A stretch of 34,914 bases of DNA from a bacterium (GCA_030591965.1 JAUVAA010000013.1:1-34914), one strand, 5' to 3'; positions 7,026-16,580 are shown, numbered from the stretch's first letter. The notes: generated by a model from the sequence alone, not told the origin. Program-made: numbers and translations.

Positions 7026-9505
7026 ATAAATTAAAATTAGCTTTGCGGTTTTTACGTCGCGATAGTCGTTCTGGGGAATTAACTTTATTAATGTTGGCGC
7101 TAATTATTGCTGTCGCAAGTTCGACCGCAATTAGTCTCTTTGCCAATCGTATGAATAGAACGATGAACTTTCAAGCAGCAGAGTTTTTAGCCGCTGATTT
7201 GGTCGTTAGCAGTCCAGAATTAATAAAAACACATTATCTGCAACAAGCTGAAAAGCTTAATTTAAAGCAATCACAGACGAGTGAATTTTCCAGTATGCTT
7301 ATTGAGAATGAGCAGTTTTTACTGGCAGGCATTAAAGTCGTTAGTGATAGCTACCCATTACATGGCACTTTAAAAGTCCGTAAAGATACTTATGCACAGG
7401 AGCAAATACTTCAACATGGCCCAAAACAAGGTGAGGCATGGGTCGAATCGCGTATTTTATCAGCCCTAAAACTTAAATTAGGGGATCCGTTACAAGTAGG
7501 TGAAATCCCTTTATTAGTCAGTCATATTATTACTTATGAGCCTGATAAGCGGGGCGACTTATACAGCCTATCACCGCGAGTGATGATGAATGCGGCTGAC
7601 TTAGCCGCGACCAAAATATTACAACCCGGTAGTCATGTGCATCATTTCTTTCAGTTTGCAGGCGCAGAAGTGGATATCGTTAAGTTTAAGCAATGGCTTA
7701 AACCTCAGTTAACGGCCTCTCAGCGCTTAATGGATATTTATGATGATCGACCTAAACTGGGATCTGCATTACAAAAAGCAGAACGTTATTTAGGGCTGTC
7801 CAGTATTGTGGTTATTTTAATTGCCGGTGTTGCTATTGCTATGGCAACACGCCGTTTTAGTGAGCGTCATTTTAATAGCACCGCGATTTTGCGTTGTTTA
7901 GGTTATAAACAAAATGAAGTATTGCAGCTGTTTTTATGGCAATTTTTGTTAATTGGACTGATTGCCAGTTTTATCGGTTGTATTTTGGGCTGGATCAGTC
8001 AAGAATTATTATTTCAATTGCTACGCGATTTATTACCCGCACAAGTGGCAGATCCAAGTTATTTGGCGGTGTTATTCGGTATGATTATCGGCATTGTGGT
8101 TTTATTTGGTTTTGCTTTGCCGCCTTTATTACGCCTAAAACAAGTATCTCCCTTGCGTATATTGCAACGTGATTTAACGCCACTACCGAGTAGTGCCTGG
8201 TTAGTCTATGGTTTAGCAATCAGTTTATTAGTCTTATTGATTAGCCAATATACTCAAGACCTGAAAATGACATTCAGTATTGTTGTTGTCGGAATGCTCA
8301 GTTTAGCTGTTTTAGGAGGCCTTACCTATGGCTTGTTGGGGCTTACTCGTTTATTACTACCACATGTCAGTTTAACTTGGCGCTTTGGCCTACAAGGGCT
8401 GTCAAAGCACCGAAATAGCAATATTACGCAAATTCTGGCTTTCAGTCTTACCTTGCTAGCAATTATTCTCAGTTTTACCGTGCGCACGGATTTAATTAGG
8501 GATTGGCAAAAGCAATTACCGACAAACGCACCTAACCATTTTGCACTTAATGTCTTTGCCGAGCAAAAAGATCAGTTGGCACTCGATTTAAAAGAGCAGG
8601 GCGTAATGATTGAAAATTTTTACCCTGTAGTCAGAGGTCGGTTAGTCGCTATTAACAATATTCCGGTACAACAAATTGTTAGCAAAGAATCTCAAGGAGA
8701 ACGCGCGATACACCGAGATTTAAGTTTAACTTGGGGCTCCACTCTACCTGTGGATAACAAAGTTGTTGCAGGTGATGCACAGCAGAATCGAAAACCAGGG
8801 CTTGTTTCAATAGAAGAGAAATTAGCTAAAAGTCTTAAAGTGGTCATGGGCGACCGGCTCACTTTTACCATTGCTAATGAGCAAATCGAAGCGCAAGTCG
8901 ATAGCATTCGAAAAGTCGATTGGGATACCATGCAGCCCAATTTTTATATGTTTTTTTCCAGCGGCACGATAGAGCAGTTTGCACATACTTATATCACTAG
9001 CTTTTATTTACCGGCTGAAAAAAAACCTGTCCTTAATCAGTTGCTAAAAAATTACCCAGCAATGACAGTATTAGATGTGGACTTTATCTTGCAACAATTA
9101 ACCAGAATTTTGGCGCAACTGACCGCAGCCATTAATTACTTATTATACTTTGCCTTAGTCGCAGGTTTTTTAGTGCTCTTTTCTGCGGTATATTCGACTT
9201 TAGACGCGCGTATTTATGAGGGTGTTTTGATGCGTACTTTAGGCGCTAAACGAAGTTTTTTACAAAAAATTCAGTGGATAGAATTTAGTGTTTTAGGTTT
9301 TATTGCTGGGCTTTTAGCGGTCTTAATGGCTCAGCTCATTATTTATGGTTTATATGCTTGGGTGCTAAAAATGGATTTTAATCCTAACTTAACGCTATGT
9401 TTGGCATTTCCCATTGCTTCCGCTTTATTCATTGGCTTAGCTGGTTTTTGGGGAACTCGATCTGTGACTAATCAATCGCCTATGCAGGTTTTAAGGCAGT
9501 TATAA
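7022..9505 (+). CDS. ybbP: ABC transporter permease YbbP (FtsX/MacB-type, large)
   Basis: 827 residues from ATG at 7022, which overlaps the ybbA stop (ATGA). Topology seen in sequence: a first membrane helix at about 19-38 (LTLLMLALIIAVASSTAISL), a large periplasmic domain, three to four helices around 255-400, two more around 400-450, a second periplasmic domain about 490-690, and a final three-helix FtsX domain at about 700-825 ending in a PMQVLRQL tail. Two FtsX-type membrane blocks in one chain is the YbbP arrangement. The longer frame opening at 6983 lies inside ybbA and is rejected. Partner is the ATPase YbbA; the likely process is extraction or efflux of a hydrophobic substrate (inference). 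A stem-loop follows at 9591. Confidence 0.92.
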   Translation: MNKLKLALRFLRRDSRSGELTLLMLALIIAVASSTAISLFANRMNRTMNFQAAEFLAADLVVSSPELIKTHYLQQAEKLNLKQSQTSEFSSMLIENEQFLLAGIKVVSDSYPLHGTLKVRKDTYAQEQILQHGPKQGEAWVESRILSALKLKLGDPLQVGEIPLLVSHIITYEPDKRGDLYSLSPRVMMNAADLAATKILQPGSHVHHFFQFAGAEVDIVKFKQWLKPQLTASQRLMDIYDDRPKLGSALQKAERYLGLSSIVVILIAGVAIAMATRRFSERHFNSTAILRCLGYKQNEVLQLFLWQFLLIGLIASFIGCILGWISQELLFQLLRDLLPAQVADPSYLAVLFGMIIGIVVLFGFALPPLLRLKQVSPLRILQRDLTPLPSSAWLVYGLAISLLVLLISQYTQDLKMTFSIVVVGMLSLAVLGGLTYGLLGLTRLLLPHVSLTWRFGLQGLSKHRNSNITQILAFSLTLLAIILSFTVRTDLIRDWQKQLPTNAPNHFALNVFAEQKDQLALDLKEQGVMIENFYPVVRGRLVAINNIPVQQIVSKESQGERAIHRDLSLTWGSTLPVDNKVVAGDAQQNRKPGLVSIEEKLAKSLKVVMGDRLTFTIANEQIEAQVDSIRKVDWDTMQPNFYMFFSSGTIEQFAHTYITSFYLPAEKKPVLNQLLKNYPAMTVLDVDFILQQLTRILAQLTAAINYLLYFALVAGFLVLFSAVYSTLDARIYEGVLMRTLGAKRSFLQKIQWIEFSVLGFIAGLLAVLMAQLIIYGLYAWVLKMDFNPNLTLCLAFPIASALFIGLAGFWGTRSVTNQSPMQVLRQL

Positions 9506-9590
9506 CCTTAATCGTTTGGTTACTCTTAATTCACAGTGTAGTATTGATAAATAACAGAAATGTCCCAATCTTAATGGCTATACCTTACTT

Positions 9591-9620
9591 AGGAGCGAGG
9601 ATTATTAAACCCTCGCTCCT
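9591..9620 (+). terminator. Stem-loop terminator after ybbP
   Basis: AGGAGCGAGG and CCTCGCTCCT form a perfect 10-bp stem with a 10-base AT-rich loop. A T-rich stretch (ATTTTTAT) follows about 11 bases downstream, not immediately, so efficiency is uncertain. Confidence 0.6.
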
Positions 9621-9663
9621 TAACTTATGTATTTTTATACTTTTCACAAACAGTACTTAAACA

Positions 9664-10491
9664 ATGAAAACAAATAAAATAGGATTTATCGGCGGCGGTA
9701 ACATGGCAACTAGCTTAATTAGCGGACTTATTGCCAGTGGCCACTCACCTCAACAAATTTGGGTTTCTGATGCCGATCAGAATAAATTATCTAGCCTAGC
9801 TACTAGCTTGCAGATTAATACTTCAGCAACTAATGATGCCTTAATTAGCGAAGTTGATGTCGTTGTCTTAGCGGTTAAACCACAAGCGATTGCTCAAGTG
9901 ATTAAAGGATCTTTAAGTTCATTTAATCAATCAAACGCCTTAGTTGTTTCTATTGCTGCGGGTATTAATCAAGCCAGTTTAAGTAAATGGTTGGGCGAAA
10001 AAGCAGCGATTGTGCGCTGTATGCCAAATACACCAGCCTTAGTGCAAACCGGTGCTTCAGGTCTCCATGCCAATGCTAATGTTAGCGAAGACCAGCGTGA
10101 TTTAGCTGAAAATATTATGCGTTCTGTGGGCATCTCAGTTTGGGTCGACACTGAAAGTGAAATAGATGCTGTGACTGCCGTATCAGGTAGTGACCCTGCG
10201 TATTTCTTTTTATTAATGGAGGCGATGGAAAAAGCAGCGACTGATTTAGGTCTAAGTCAACATACGGCACAGTTATTAATTGAACAAACCGCCCTCGGTG
10301 CGGCAAAAATAGCCTTGGAATCTAATGAATCTCCCGGAGAGCTAAGAGCAAGAGTAACTTCACCAGGAGGCACAACTGAGCAAGCGATAAAAACCTTTAA
10401 TGAGGGTAATTTTAGCGTTTTAGTTAAACAAGCTCTACAAGCAGCACATGACCGCTCTATCAGCCTTTCTAAAGAATTAGGAGCAGATTAA
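9664..10491 (+). CDS. proC: Pyrroline-5-carboxylate reductase
   Basis: 275 residues. Last step of proline synthesis: NAD(P)H-dependent reduction of 1-pyrroline-5-carboxylate. The N-terminal Rossmann loop is IGFIGGGNMATSLISG (6-21). The middle has VVVLAVKPQ and CMPNTPALVQ(T)GASG, and the C-terminal dimerisation domain carries the family signature with TAVSGSDPAYFF and SPGGTTEQAIKTF. Start ATG at 9664; no clear Shine-Dalgarno. The stop TAA shares its last base with the ATG of yggT, a conserved proC-yggT neighbourhood; yggS, often upstream, is not here. Confidence 0.95.
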   Translation: MKTNKIGFIGGGNMATSLISGLIASGHSPQQIWVSDADQNKLSSLATSLQINTSATNDALISEVDVVVLAVKPQAIAQVIKGSLSSFNQSNALVVSIAAGINQASLSKWLGEKAAIVRCMPNTPALVQTGASGLHANANVSEDQRDLAENIMRSVGISVWVDTESEIDAVTAVSGSDPAYFFLLMEAMEKAATDLGLSQHTAQLLIEQTALGAAKIALESNESPGELRARVTSPGGTTEQAIKTFNEGNFSVLVKQALQAAHDRSISLSKELGAD

Positions 10492-11066
10492 TGGGCTCTA
10501 GTTATTTGAGTGATCCGATTATTTTTTTATTAGATACGGTTTTTTCTTTTTATATTTTAGCGGTATTAATTCGCTTTCTTTTACAGTGGGTAGGCGGGGA
10601 TTTTTATAACCCTATTTCACAATTTTTAGTCAAAATCACTCACCCAATACTGCGTGTTTTACGTCGTTACATCCCTGCAATCGGTAAAGTCGATACTTCA
10701 TCTGTTGTCTTGCTGTTAGTGTTACAAATGATTTCTGACTCAATCGTCTTAATGCTAAAAGGCTTAAGCTTTAGTTTTGCGGCCTTGACCTTATTATCTT
10801 TTAGCCAGTTAATCTCACTGCTTATTAATGTGTTTGTTTTTGCTATCTTTGCGCGCGCTATTTTAAGCTGGTTAAACCCTGGCACTTTTAATGCTGCTTC
10901 AAATTTACTTTATAGCTTAACTGAGCCTTTATTAGCAACTTGTCGACGTATGGTTCCTGATTTAGGAGGGATCGATTTATCACCATTGATAGTGCTAGTC
11001 GGCTTGCAATTAGCAAAAATGCTTATTATCCCGCCTCTACAACAACTAATTAGCCTTGTTGGTTAA
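10491..11066 (+). CDS. yggT: YggT family integral membrane protein
   Basis: 191 residues with two tandem YggT units of about 90 residues. Each unit has two hydrophobic helices joined by an amphipathic loop: ILAVLIRFLLQW..NPISQFLVKITHPILRVLRRYIP and VFAIFARAILSWLNPG..LLYSLTEPLLATCRRMVP. The P-(L/I)L..RR(Y/M)(I/V)P ending repeats in both. YggT proteins sit in the inner membrane; roles in osmotic tolerance and, in plastids, in cytochrome assembly or thylakoid organisation are reported for relatives, but the bacterial function remains poorly defined. It overlaps proC by one base (TAATG). Confidence 0.9.
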   Translation: MGSSYLSDPIIFLLDTVFSFYILAVLIRFLLQWVGGDFYNPISQFLVKITHPILRVLRRYIPAIGKVDTSSVVLLLVLQMISDSIVLMLKGLSFSFAALTLLSFSQLISLLINVFVFAIFARAILSWLNPGTFNAASNLLYSLTEPLLATCRRMVPDLGGIDLSPLIVLVGLQLAKMLIIPPLQQLISLVG

Positions 11067-11080
11067 TATTTGCACAATAA

Positions 11081-11112
11081 ATAGCAGTATTTTTAATTAA
11101 ATACTGCTATTC
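11081..11112 (+). terminator. Stem-loop after yggT
   Basis: AATAGCAGTATTT and AAATACTGCTATT form a perfect 13-bp stem around TTAATT. No strong T run follows. Confidence 0.55.
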
Positions 11113-11169
11113 TACAAAAGTAAATCTCTTTTTTATCACTCGTATTTCATCTAACTATCTTAGCTACTT

Positions 11170-12165
11170 ATGAATTATCCCCATGCACTTTTTTGTTCAA
11201 TAGCGCTTGCCAGCTTAATTGCTGTGCCGTCGCCTGTTGCTGCAAAAATGTATCGCTGGGTAGATCACAATGGCAATATTTATTATTCTGATAAAGTCCC
11301 ACCCCAACAGTCAAAATTAGAGCGGAAAGTGCTCAATGAACACGGTCGTGTCATTGATACGATTGACGCCGCAAAAACGGATGAGCAATTTGCTTTAGAG
11401 AAAAGGCTGGTCTTATTAAGACAAGAACAAGAAAATATTATTGCTAAACAAAAATCCAATGACAAAGTACTACTTAGTACATTCCGCAATATTGATGACT
11501 TACGTTTAACTTTAAAAGGTAAATTAAATTCAGTTAATGTGCATAAACGCATGCTCGAAGGCGCATTAGCAAGCTTAAATGACACTTTAGCGAGTACTCG
11601 TAGTAGGGCTGCCCAAGAAGAAAGAAAGGGAAAACACGTTCCTGCCGCTATTTTAAAACTAATATCTGATACCGAAGACGAAATCAATAATACCTATGGC
11701 CAAATCGCTAAGGTTGTAGAGCAATACCAAGAAATACAAAGAAAGTTTGATAAAGATATAGAGCGTTTTATATTTTTAACTCAAGGCAGTAGATCCAACA
11801 CACAAACATTAATCGATGAAAATGCTGAAACTCAAGCCGCTAATGTTTTAGGATTATTTAATTGTTTTGACCGAAAAACTTGTGACCTAGCTTGGGAAAT
11901 TGCACGACAATTTGTTATGTTTCATTCGACAACACATATCAACTTTAATACTGAAACGCTGATTATGAGCAGTGACCCTAAGGTCGGCTCAGATTTAAGT
12001 TTGTCGGTATCTAAATCCAAACGGGCTAACAATAAAACCAGTATCTTTTTAGATATTCGTTGTCATCACTCAACGCGAGGTGCTGAGTTATGCAAAAGTG
12101 CACAAGTTACCCGGATTCGTCAATCTTTTATGCCTTATATTGAAAGTAAATTACCTAAAAAGTAA
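11170..12165 (+). CDS. DUF4124 domain protein with coiled coil, exported
   Basis: 331 residues. A signal peptide (to about AAA25) is followed at once by a DUF4124 domain, recognisable by KMYRWVDHNGNIYYSDKVPP, a short beta unit common in exported gammaproteobacterial proteins. Residues about 75-215 are long, charged and heptad-like (ALEKRLVLLRQEQENIIAKQ and onward), predicted coiled coil. The C-terminal 100 residues carry two Cys pairs (CFDRKTC, CHHSTRGAELC) that may form disulfides in the periplasm. Function unknown. It precedes thiO by about 70 bp, but no shared regulation is visible. Confidence 0.8.
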   Translation: MNYPHALFCSIALASLIAVPSPVAAKMYRWVDHNGNIYYSDKVPPQQSKLERKVLNEHGRVIDTIDAAKTDEQFALEKRLVLLRQEQENIIAKQKSNDKVLLSTFRNIDDLRLTLKGKLNSVNVHKRMLEGALASLNDTLASTRSRAAQEERKGKHVPAAILKLISDTEDEINNTYGQIAKVVEQYQEIQRKFDKDIERFIFLTQGSRSNTQTLIDENAETQAANVLGLFNCFDRKTCDLAWEIARQFVMFHSTTHINFNTETLIMSSDPKVGSDLSLSVSKSKRANNKTSIFLDIRCHHSTRGAELCKSAQVTRIRQSFMPYIESKLPKK

Positions 12166-12234
12166 CGCCCTTGTGAATCAGCTTGGTTTTAGTTGATATA
12201 ATAGCTATATACTTTAGTTAAGCTTCTATTTTTT

Positions 12235-13335
12235 ATGCACAGCACTCCTGATATAACATTTGTTGGCGGAGGTATTACCGGCCTATTATGCGCGCGCCTA
12301 TTTGCTCTAGCAGGAGCCAGCGTAACTATCATTGATAAGAATCAGATAGGTCAAGAATCATCTTGGGCAGGTGGGGGGATTTTATTACCTTTGTATCCTT
12401 GGCGCCAAGCCGATGCAATTAGCCAACTGGTCATTCCGAGCATTAAAGCTTACCCTAAATTAGTCCAAGACTTAATTGATGCGACTGGAATAAATCCAGA
12501 ATATCTTGTTAGCGGCTTATTAATGAACTCCCTGCCTGATTCAGACGATGCCCATGCTTGGAGCAACAAGTACGCCATAAAGACCAGCATTGCCAGTAGT
12601 AAGCAGCGTCAACAGTTCCCACACATACAAGATTCTTCTTTATATTTGCCTGGTATTGCCCAAGTTCGAAACCCTCGTTTACTCAAATCACTTAAACAAG
12701 ATTTGTTACAGCGCGGCGTTAAAATTATCGAAAACTGTGCCATTGAAAAAGTAACGATTAAAGATAATCACATCATTGAAATAACGAGCCATACTGAGAC
12801 TTTACCCGTTAAGCAATTAGTAGTTAGTGCAGGTGCATGGACAGGAAGTTTATGGCCCCAGTTATTAGGTAAAACCGAACCAACATCAGCTAAAGTGTTC
12901 CCAGTAAAGGGACAAATGCTCATTTTAGATGCGCCTATAGGAGTACTAGATACTATGGTGCTGGAAAATGATCGCTATTTAATTCCGCGTCGCGATGGCA
13001 AAATATTATGTGGTAGCACGGTTGAGCATGCAGATTTTGATAAAACAACGTCAGCACAAGCTAAACAATCATTAGTTAATTTTGCACATAACTTGCTCCC
13101 AGAACTACGGTCCGCACCCGTTATTCATCATTGGGCAGGTTTACGCCCCGGTACTGAGCAAGGCATACCTTATATTGATCAGCACCCTAAAATACAAAAT
13201 TTAGCCATCAGTGCAGGCCATTTTAGAAATGGCTTTGCTATGGGGCCGGCATCTGCGCAGTTGCTTTATGATCTGGTAACAGAACAAACGCCAAAAATCG
13301 ACCCAACTCCTTATCAACTTTCTGCTCAGCATTGA
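12235..13335 (+). CDS. thiO: Glycine oxidase ThiO (FAD-dependent)
   Basis: 366-residue DAO-family flavoenzyme. The dinucleotide-binding loop is TFVGGGITGLLCARLFALAG from residue 8, followed by an acidic strand end VTIIDK. Then come SSWAGGGILLPLYPWR (typical ThiO segment) and, near the end, HWAGLRPGTEQGIPYI and GHFRNGFAMGPASA. ThiO oxidises glycine to iminoacetate (dehydroglycine) for the thiazole moiety of thiamine. No other thi gene is in the window. Start ATG at 12235, with a TATAAT-like hexamer at 12197. The stop lies 13 bases before pyrD, so the two are likely cotranscribed. Confidence 0.88.
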   Translation: MHSTPDITFVGGGITGLLCARLFALAGASVTIIDKNQIGQESSWAGGGILLPLYPWRQADAISQLVIPSIKAYPKLVQDLIDATGINPEYLVSGLLMNSLPDSDDAHAWSNKYAIKTSIASSKQRQQFPHIQDSSLYLPGIAQVRNPRLLKSLKQDLLQRGVKIIENCAIEKVTIKDNHIIEITSHTETLPVKQLVVSAGAWTGSLWPQLLGKTEPTSAKVFPVKGQMLILDAPIGVLDTMVLENDRYLIPRRDGKILCGSTVEHADFDKTTSAQAKQSLVNFAHNLLPELRSAPVIHHWAGLRPGTEQGIPYIDQHPKIQNLAISAGHFRNGFAMGPASAQLLYDLVTEQTPKIDPTPYQLSAQH

Positions 13336-13348
13336 GAACCTAAGCCTT

Positions 13349-14368
13349 ATGAATTATTACCCCCTAGTAAAGCCTTTCCTTTTTCAATTAGATGCAGAAA
13401 ATGCCCACTATCTAACTTTAAAATTACTTAAACTGGCACATAATAGCGGCGTTGATCGTTTATTAAACCCTGCCATCATTGAACAGCCTGTTACTGTGAT
13501 GGGCTTAAACTTTAAAAATCCAGTAGGTTTAGCCGCAGGACTAGATAAAAATGGCGATTATATCGATGCTCTAGCGGCCATAGGCTTCGGATCAGTAGAA
13601 ATAGGTACCGTTACCCCACGACCACAACCAGGCAACCCTAAACCGCGTTTATTTAGATTGCCCGAACACCAAGCGATTATTAATCGTATGGGCTTTAATA
13701 ATCAAGGGGTAGATTATTTATTAAAACAAGTGGAGCGCAGTCAATATAAAGGTATTTTGGGTATTAATATTGGCAAAAATTTTGATACACCCATCGACCA
13801 AGCTACCGAAGATTATTTAATTAGTTTACGTAAAGCGTATCTAGCGGCGAGCTATATTACGATTAATATTTCTTCACCGAACACGAAAAACCTGCGTCAA
13901 TTACAGCAAGGCGATGAAATTAAAAAGCTCTTGTCAGCCTTAAAAGAAGAGCAAGGAAAGTTACAGGCAAAGCATAATAAATATACACCACTCGTAGTAA
14001 AAATAGCGCCTGACTTGAATGATGAAGAAATTCAGCATATTGCTAAATTATTAATCGAATTTTCAATGGATGGCGTTATTGCCACCAATACCACAATAGA
14101 TCGTAGTGCAATACAAGGCCACCCTTTAGCTGATGAGGCCGGTGGTTTAAGTGGCTCACCAGTTAAACAAAAATCAACTTATGTGGTGTCTCGCTTAGCT
14201 GATAAATTACAAGGGGAACTACCTATTATCGCTGCGGGTGGGATTTTATGTTATGCCGATGCGCAAGAAAAGCTTGATGCAGGAGCCAGTTTAGTGCAAG
14301 TTTACAGCGGCCTAATTTATACCGGTCCACAATTAGTGCACGATATTATGCAAGGTTTATCGAAGTAG
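13349..14368 (+). CDS. pyrD: Dihydroorotate dehydrogenase, class 2 (quinone-linked)
   Basis: 339 residues, standard for class 2 enzymes. An N-terminal helical extension (1-45) that docks to membrane and quinone is present, followed by the FMN barrel: NPVGLAAGLDKNGDYIDAL, IINRMGFNNQG, catalytic Ser175 in TINISSPNTKNLRQLQ, VVKIAPDL, and the phosphate-binding end IIAAGGI...GASLVQVYSGLIYTGP. It oxidises dihydroorotate to orotate in pyrimidine synthesis and passes electrons to the quinone pool. Immediately downstream is a composite inverted repeat (14404-14503), which separates it from the convergent kinase gene. Confidence 0.95.
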   Translation: MNYYPLVKPFLFQLDAENAHYLTLKLLKLAHNSGVDRLLNPAIIEQPVTVMGLNFKNPVGLAAGLDKNGDYIDALAAIGFGSVEIGTVTPRPQPGNPKPRLFRLPEHQAIINRMGFNNQGVDYLLKQVERSQYKGILGINIGKNFDTPIDQATEDYLISLRKAYLAASYITINISSPNTKNLRQLQQGDEIKKLLSALKEEQGKLQAKHNKYTPLVVKIAPDLNDEEIQHIAKLLIEFSMDGVIATNTTIDRSAIQGHPLADEAGGLSGSPVKQKSTYVVSRLADKLQGELPIIAAGGILCYADAQEKLDAGASLVQVYSGLIYTGPQLVHDIMQGLSK

Positions 14369-14403
14369 TTAAGTGTCTGTGTAAACAAATTTAACATTTC
14401 TGT

Positions 14404-14503
14404 AGGATGGGTAGAATGGAGTGCCTGCTTTTTAGGCGCGTAATGAAACCCATCAACCTCACGCAGAATGATGGGTTTCGCAAAAAAACGCTCTACCCAT
14501 CCT
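14404..14503. repeat. Composite inverted-repeat element between convergent genes
   Basis: Outer arms AGGATGGGTAGA (14404-14415) and TCTACCCATCCT (14492-14503) are a perfect 12-bp inverted repeat. Inside, GAAACCCATCA (14445-14455) and TGATGGGTTTC (14469-14479) form a perfect 11-bp stem with a 13-base loop. The GGATGGGTAGA..AACCCATCA vocabulary is that of a dispersed non-coding repeat common in proteobacteria. It may act as a bidirectional terminator here. Confidence 0.75.
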
Positions 14504-14520
14504 TGCAATAATTTTAAACG

Positions 14521-15822
14521 TCATAGGATAATCAACCAAGCACTCACACCTCCGCCTCGACGATTTTTAATGGCAACGTACCAACCATGGGTTTCTGCTA
14601 GCTGTCGAGTAATAGCAAGCCCCAGCCCACAGCCGCCCGTTGAACGATTACGTGAAGACTCAATTCTGAAAAATGGGCGAAATATATTTTCAATGAGATC
14701 TTCTGGGATTCCTGGGCCTCGATCACGGACACTAATACAGAAAGCGTTGTGATATTGTCTACAAACGACTTCAACTTTCCCTTGTCCACTATAGCGCAGG
14801 GCATTAGTGATTAAGTTATCCAAACAACGGCGTAATGATACCTGAGCAACATTAATCGTTCCTTGTGTGCAAATACGCAACATTAACCGCCCTGGCTCAC
14901 GTGCTTCTGAGCCATCCATCACGTCAGTCAATAACTGTTTAATATCCGTTGTTTTAGCGGCTTCTTGCTCTTGAGCGCGGGCTAACTCCAATTGCGAGCC
15001 AATTAAGGAATCCATTTCTGCAATATCACGTTCCATTCTCTGAATCATAGGAGATGATTGCTCTTCAGCAAGCACACCTAAAGCCATTTTCATGCGCGCC
15101 AATGGGCTACGTAAATCATGAGAAATACCGGCTAATAATGTCGTTTGATTTTCACGCCTAGCTTGCAATTGCTGTGAGCTATTATTAAAGGCTTGTGCTA
15201 ATTCTGCGAGTTCAAAGCCTCCCGTTTCTGGAAGTTTTGGCGGCTGTTCACCTTGGCCAATACGACGTACTGCTTTAAGCAATCGTGCAACCGGTGCGGT
15301 AATTCTTCCTGCTAAAAGCCAAGTAATAATCAGTGTGGATAAAAAACCTGCCAATAGAGTCCACGCCAATGCAACGATGGGTTTAGGGCCTAGTATGGAT
15401 TTAGATAAATCAAAGTGAATGAGTTCACCTTGTTGTTGAAATTCCACCTGAAAGTGTTCATTAGCATCGCTTATTAAGCGCAAATTCTGATTTTCAGGTA
15501 AAGACTTATTGAGGGCAGTGCGCAAAAAATCGAGATAAGGGTAATTACTGGGAGTTTCCTCTAATGGGTGAGTCACTGAACTTATCCTTAATCCATGACT
15601 TTTATACAGCTCTTGCTCAAGGTCTTCGCGTTTTTCTGCTGAAGATTCTTGCCAAGTACGTGCTGATAAAACCAGTACAATCGCCAGATCATTGGCAGAG
15701 CGCTGAGCAAGCGGAAAAACGATATTCATGGCAACCGCTAAGCCCGAAACTACCTGAAAGATAATCAGCCCTGCGGCTACAGTTGCCGAAGTATGGCTAA
15801 AAAGAGAATACTTCCGTTTCAC
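14521..15822 (-). CDS. EnvZ-like sensor histidine kinase
   Basis: 433 residues: first membrane helix about 12-38, periplasmic sensor region about 40-145, second helix about 150-172, HAMP about 173-225, then dimerisation domain with phospho-acceptor His235 in AGISHDLRSPLARM. The ATPase part shows the N-box DNLITNALRYS (N336, N340), G1 DRGPGIP (D367), F-box FRPFFRIES, and G2 GGCGLGLAI. The periplasmic loop is EnvZ-like in size; the signal is unknown. It overlaps the regulator upstream by ATGA, so both are translated together. The output presumably includes the divergent cytochrome/DUF2202 operon (inference from position). Confidence 0.9.
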   Translation of the reverse strand: MKRKYSLFSHTSATVAAGLIIFQVVSGLAVAMNIVFPLAQRSANDLAIVLVLSARTWQESSAEKREDLEQELYKSHGLRISSVTHPLEETPSNYPYLDFLRTALNKSLPENQNLRLISDANEHFQVEFQQQGELIHFDLSKSILGPKPIVALAWTLLAGFLSTLIITWLLAGRITAPVARLLKAVRRIGQGEQPPKLPETGGFELAELAQAFNNSSQQLQARRENQTTLLAGISHDLRSPLARMKMALGVLAEEQSSPMIQRMERDIAEMDSLIGSQLELARAQEQEAAKTTDIKQLLTDVMDGSEAREPGRLMLRICTQGTINVAQVSLRRCLDNLITNALRYSGQGKVEVVCRQYHNAFCISVRDRGPGIPEDLIENIFRPFFRIESSRNRSTGGCGLGLAITRQLAETHGWYVAIKNRRGGGVSAWLIIL

Positions 15823-16541
15823 ACAATTTCCTTAGTTCCCGTTGCGAATAAATAACCCTCGCCCCAAATTGTGCGAAGGTAGATTGGCTTATCGGCTTGT
15901 GGTTCTATTTTTCGACGTAAACGAGTCACTCGAATATCGATACTGCGATCATAAGGCGAACGCTCATAGCCTTTTAATAAGCTGATTAAAAGGTCGCGAG
16001 TTAAGACTTTATTCGGATGTTCTAAAAAAACGCGTAATAAATTATATTCTCCCGCCGTTAATGGAACCTCATCAGTGCCACTGGTCAAGGTATGGTTATC
16101 CAAATTTAACTGAAAAGGGCCAAAGCCTAAAGTGGATACATCGGGCTGAGGTGTCGGTTCACTACTTTTTGAGCGCCTTAATACTGCGCCTACGCGAGCG
16201 AGCAATTCACGTGGTGAAAAGGGTTTCGCCAAATAATCATCAGCGCCCATTTCCAAACCGACTATTCGGTCGGTTTCATCACCTCTTGCTGAAACGATAA
16301 TAACGGGCGGACCATTCTGTTCCCGAATCCAGCGCAATAAACTTAAGCCATCTTCGCCAGGCAGCATTAAATCAAGTGTTAATAAGTCAATTGCCTGCTC
16401 TGCTAAAGCCATTCGCATCTCACTGCCATCACCCGCAACAGAGACTTGGTAGCCACTATTTTTCAAGTAATCAGCCATTAACTCGCGTAAATCAGGATCA
16501 TCATCAACAATAAGAATATGTTTTAAAGTGTCATTTTCCAA
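15819..16541 (-). CDS. OmpR-family response regulator
   Basis: 240 residues from a TTG start at 16541, preferred over the longer frame from 16586 because AGGAT lies 8 bases upstream of the TTG and the sequence just after it (ENDTLKHILIVDDD) is where OmpR-family proteins begin. Receiver: acidic pocket D13-D15, phosphorylated Asp57 in LLTLDLMLPGEDG, Ser84 and Lys106 (AKPF). C-terminal winged helix: FQLNLDNHTL..LTAGEYNLLRVFLEHPNKVLTRDLL, then YDRSIDIRVTRLRRKIE. OmpR-type regulators bind tandem ~10-bp direct repeats; one lies at 16581-16600 just upstream of this gene. Confidence 0.9.
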   Translation of the reverse strand: MENDTLKHILIVDDDPDLRELMADYLKNSGYQVSVAGDGSEMRMALAEQAIDLLTLDLMLPGEDGLSLLRWIREQNGPPVIIVSARGDETDRIVGLEMGADDYLAKPFSPRELLARVGAVLRRSKSSEPTPQPDVSTLGFGPFQLNLDNHTLTSGTDEVPLTAGEYNLLRVFLEHPNKVLTRDLLISLLKGYERSPYDRSIDIRVTRLRRKIEPQADKPIYLRTIWGEGYLFATGTKEIV

Positions 16542-16580
16542 GTCAGTTATCCTATGCTGTAGTCTTAATATTGATAGATG

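Noticed and set aside
8750-8760. DnaA-box-like 9-mers inside coding regions (also near 5887, 15336 and 33673)
   Set aside because: Single boxes without the paired box, 14-base spacer or triplet tract; expected by chance in AT-rich DNA.
14404-14503. CRISPR array
   Set aside because: The repeats are inverted arms of one palindrome, not regularly spaced direct repeats; no cas genes in the window.
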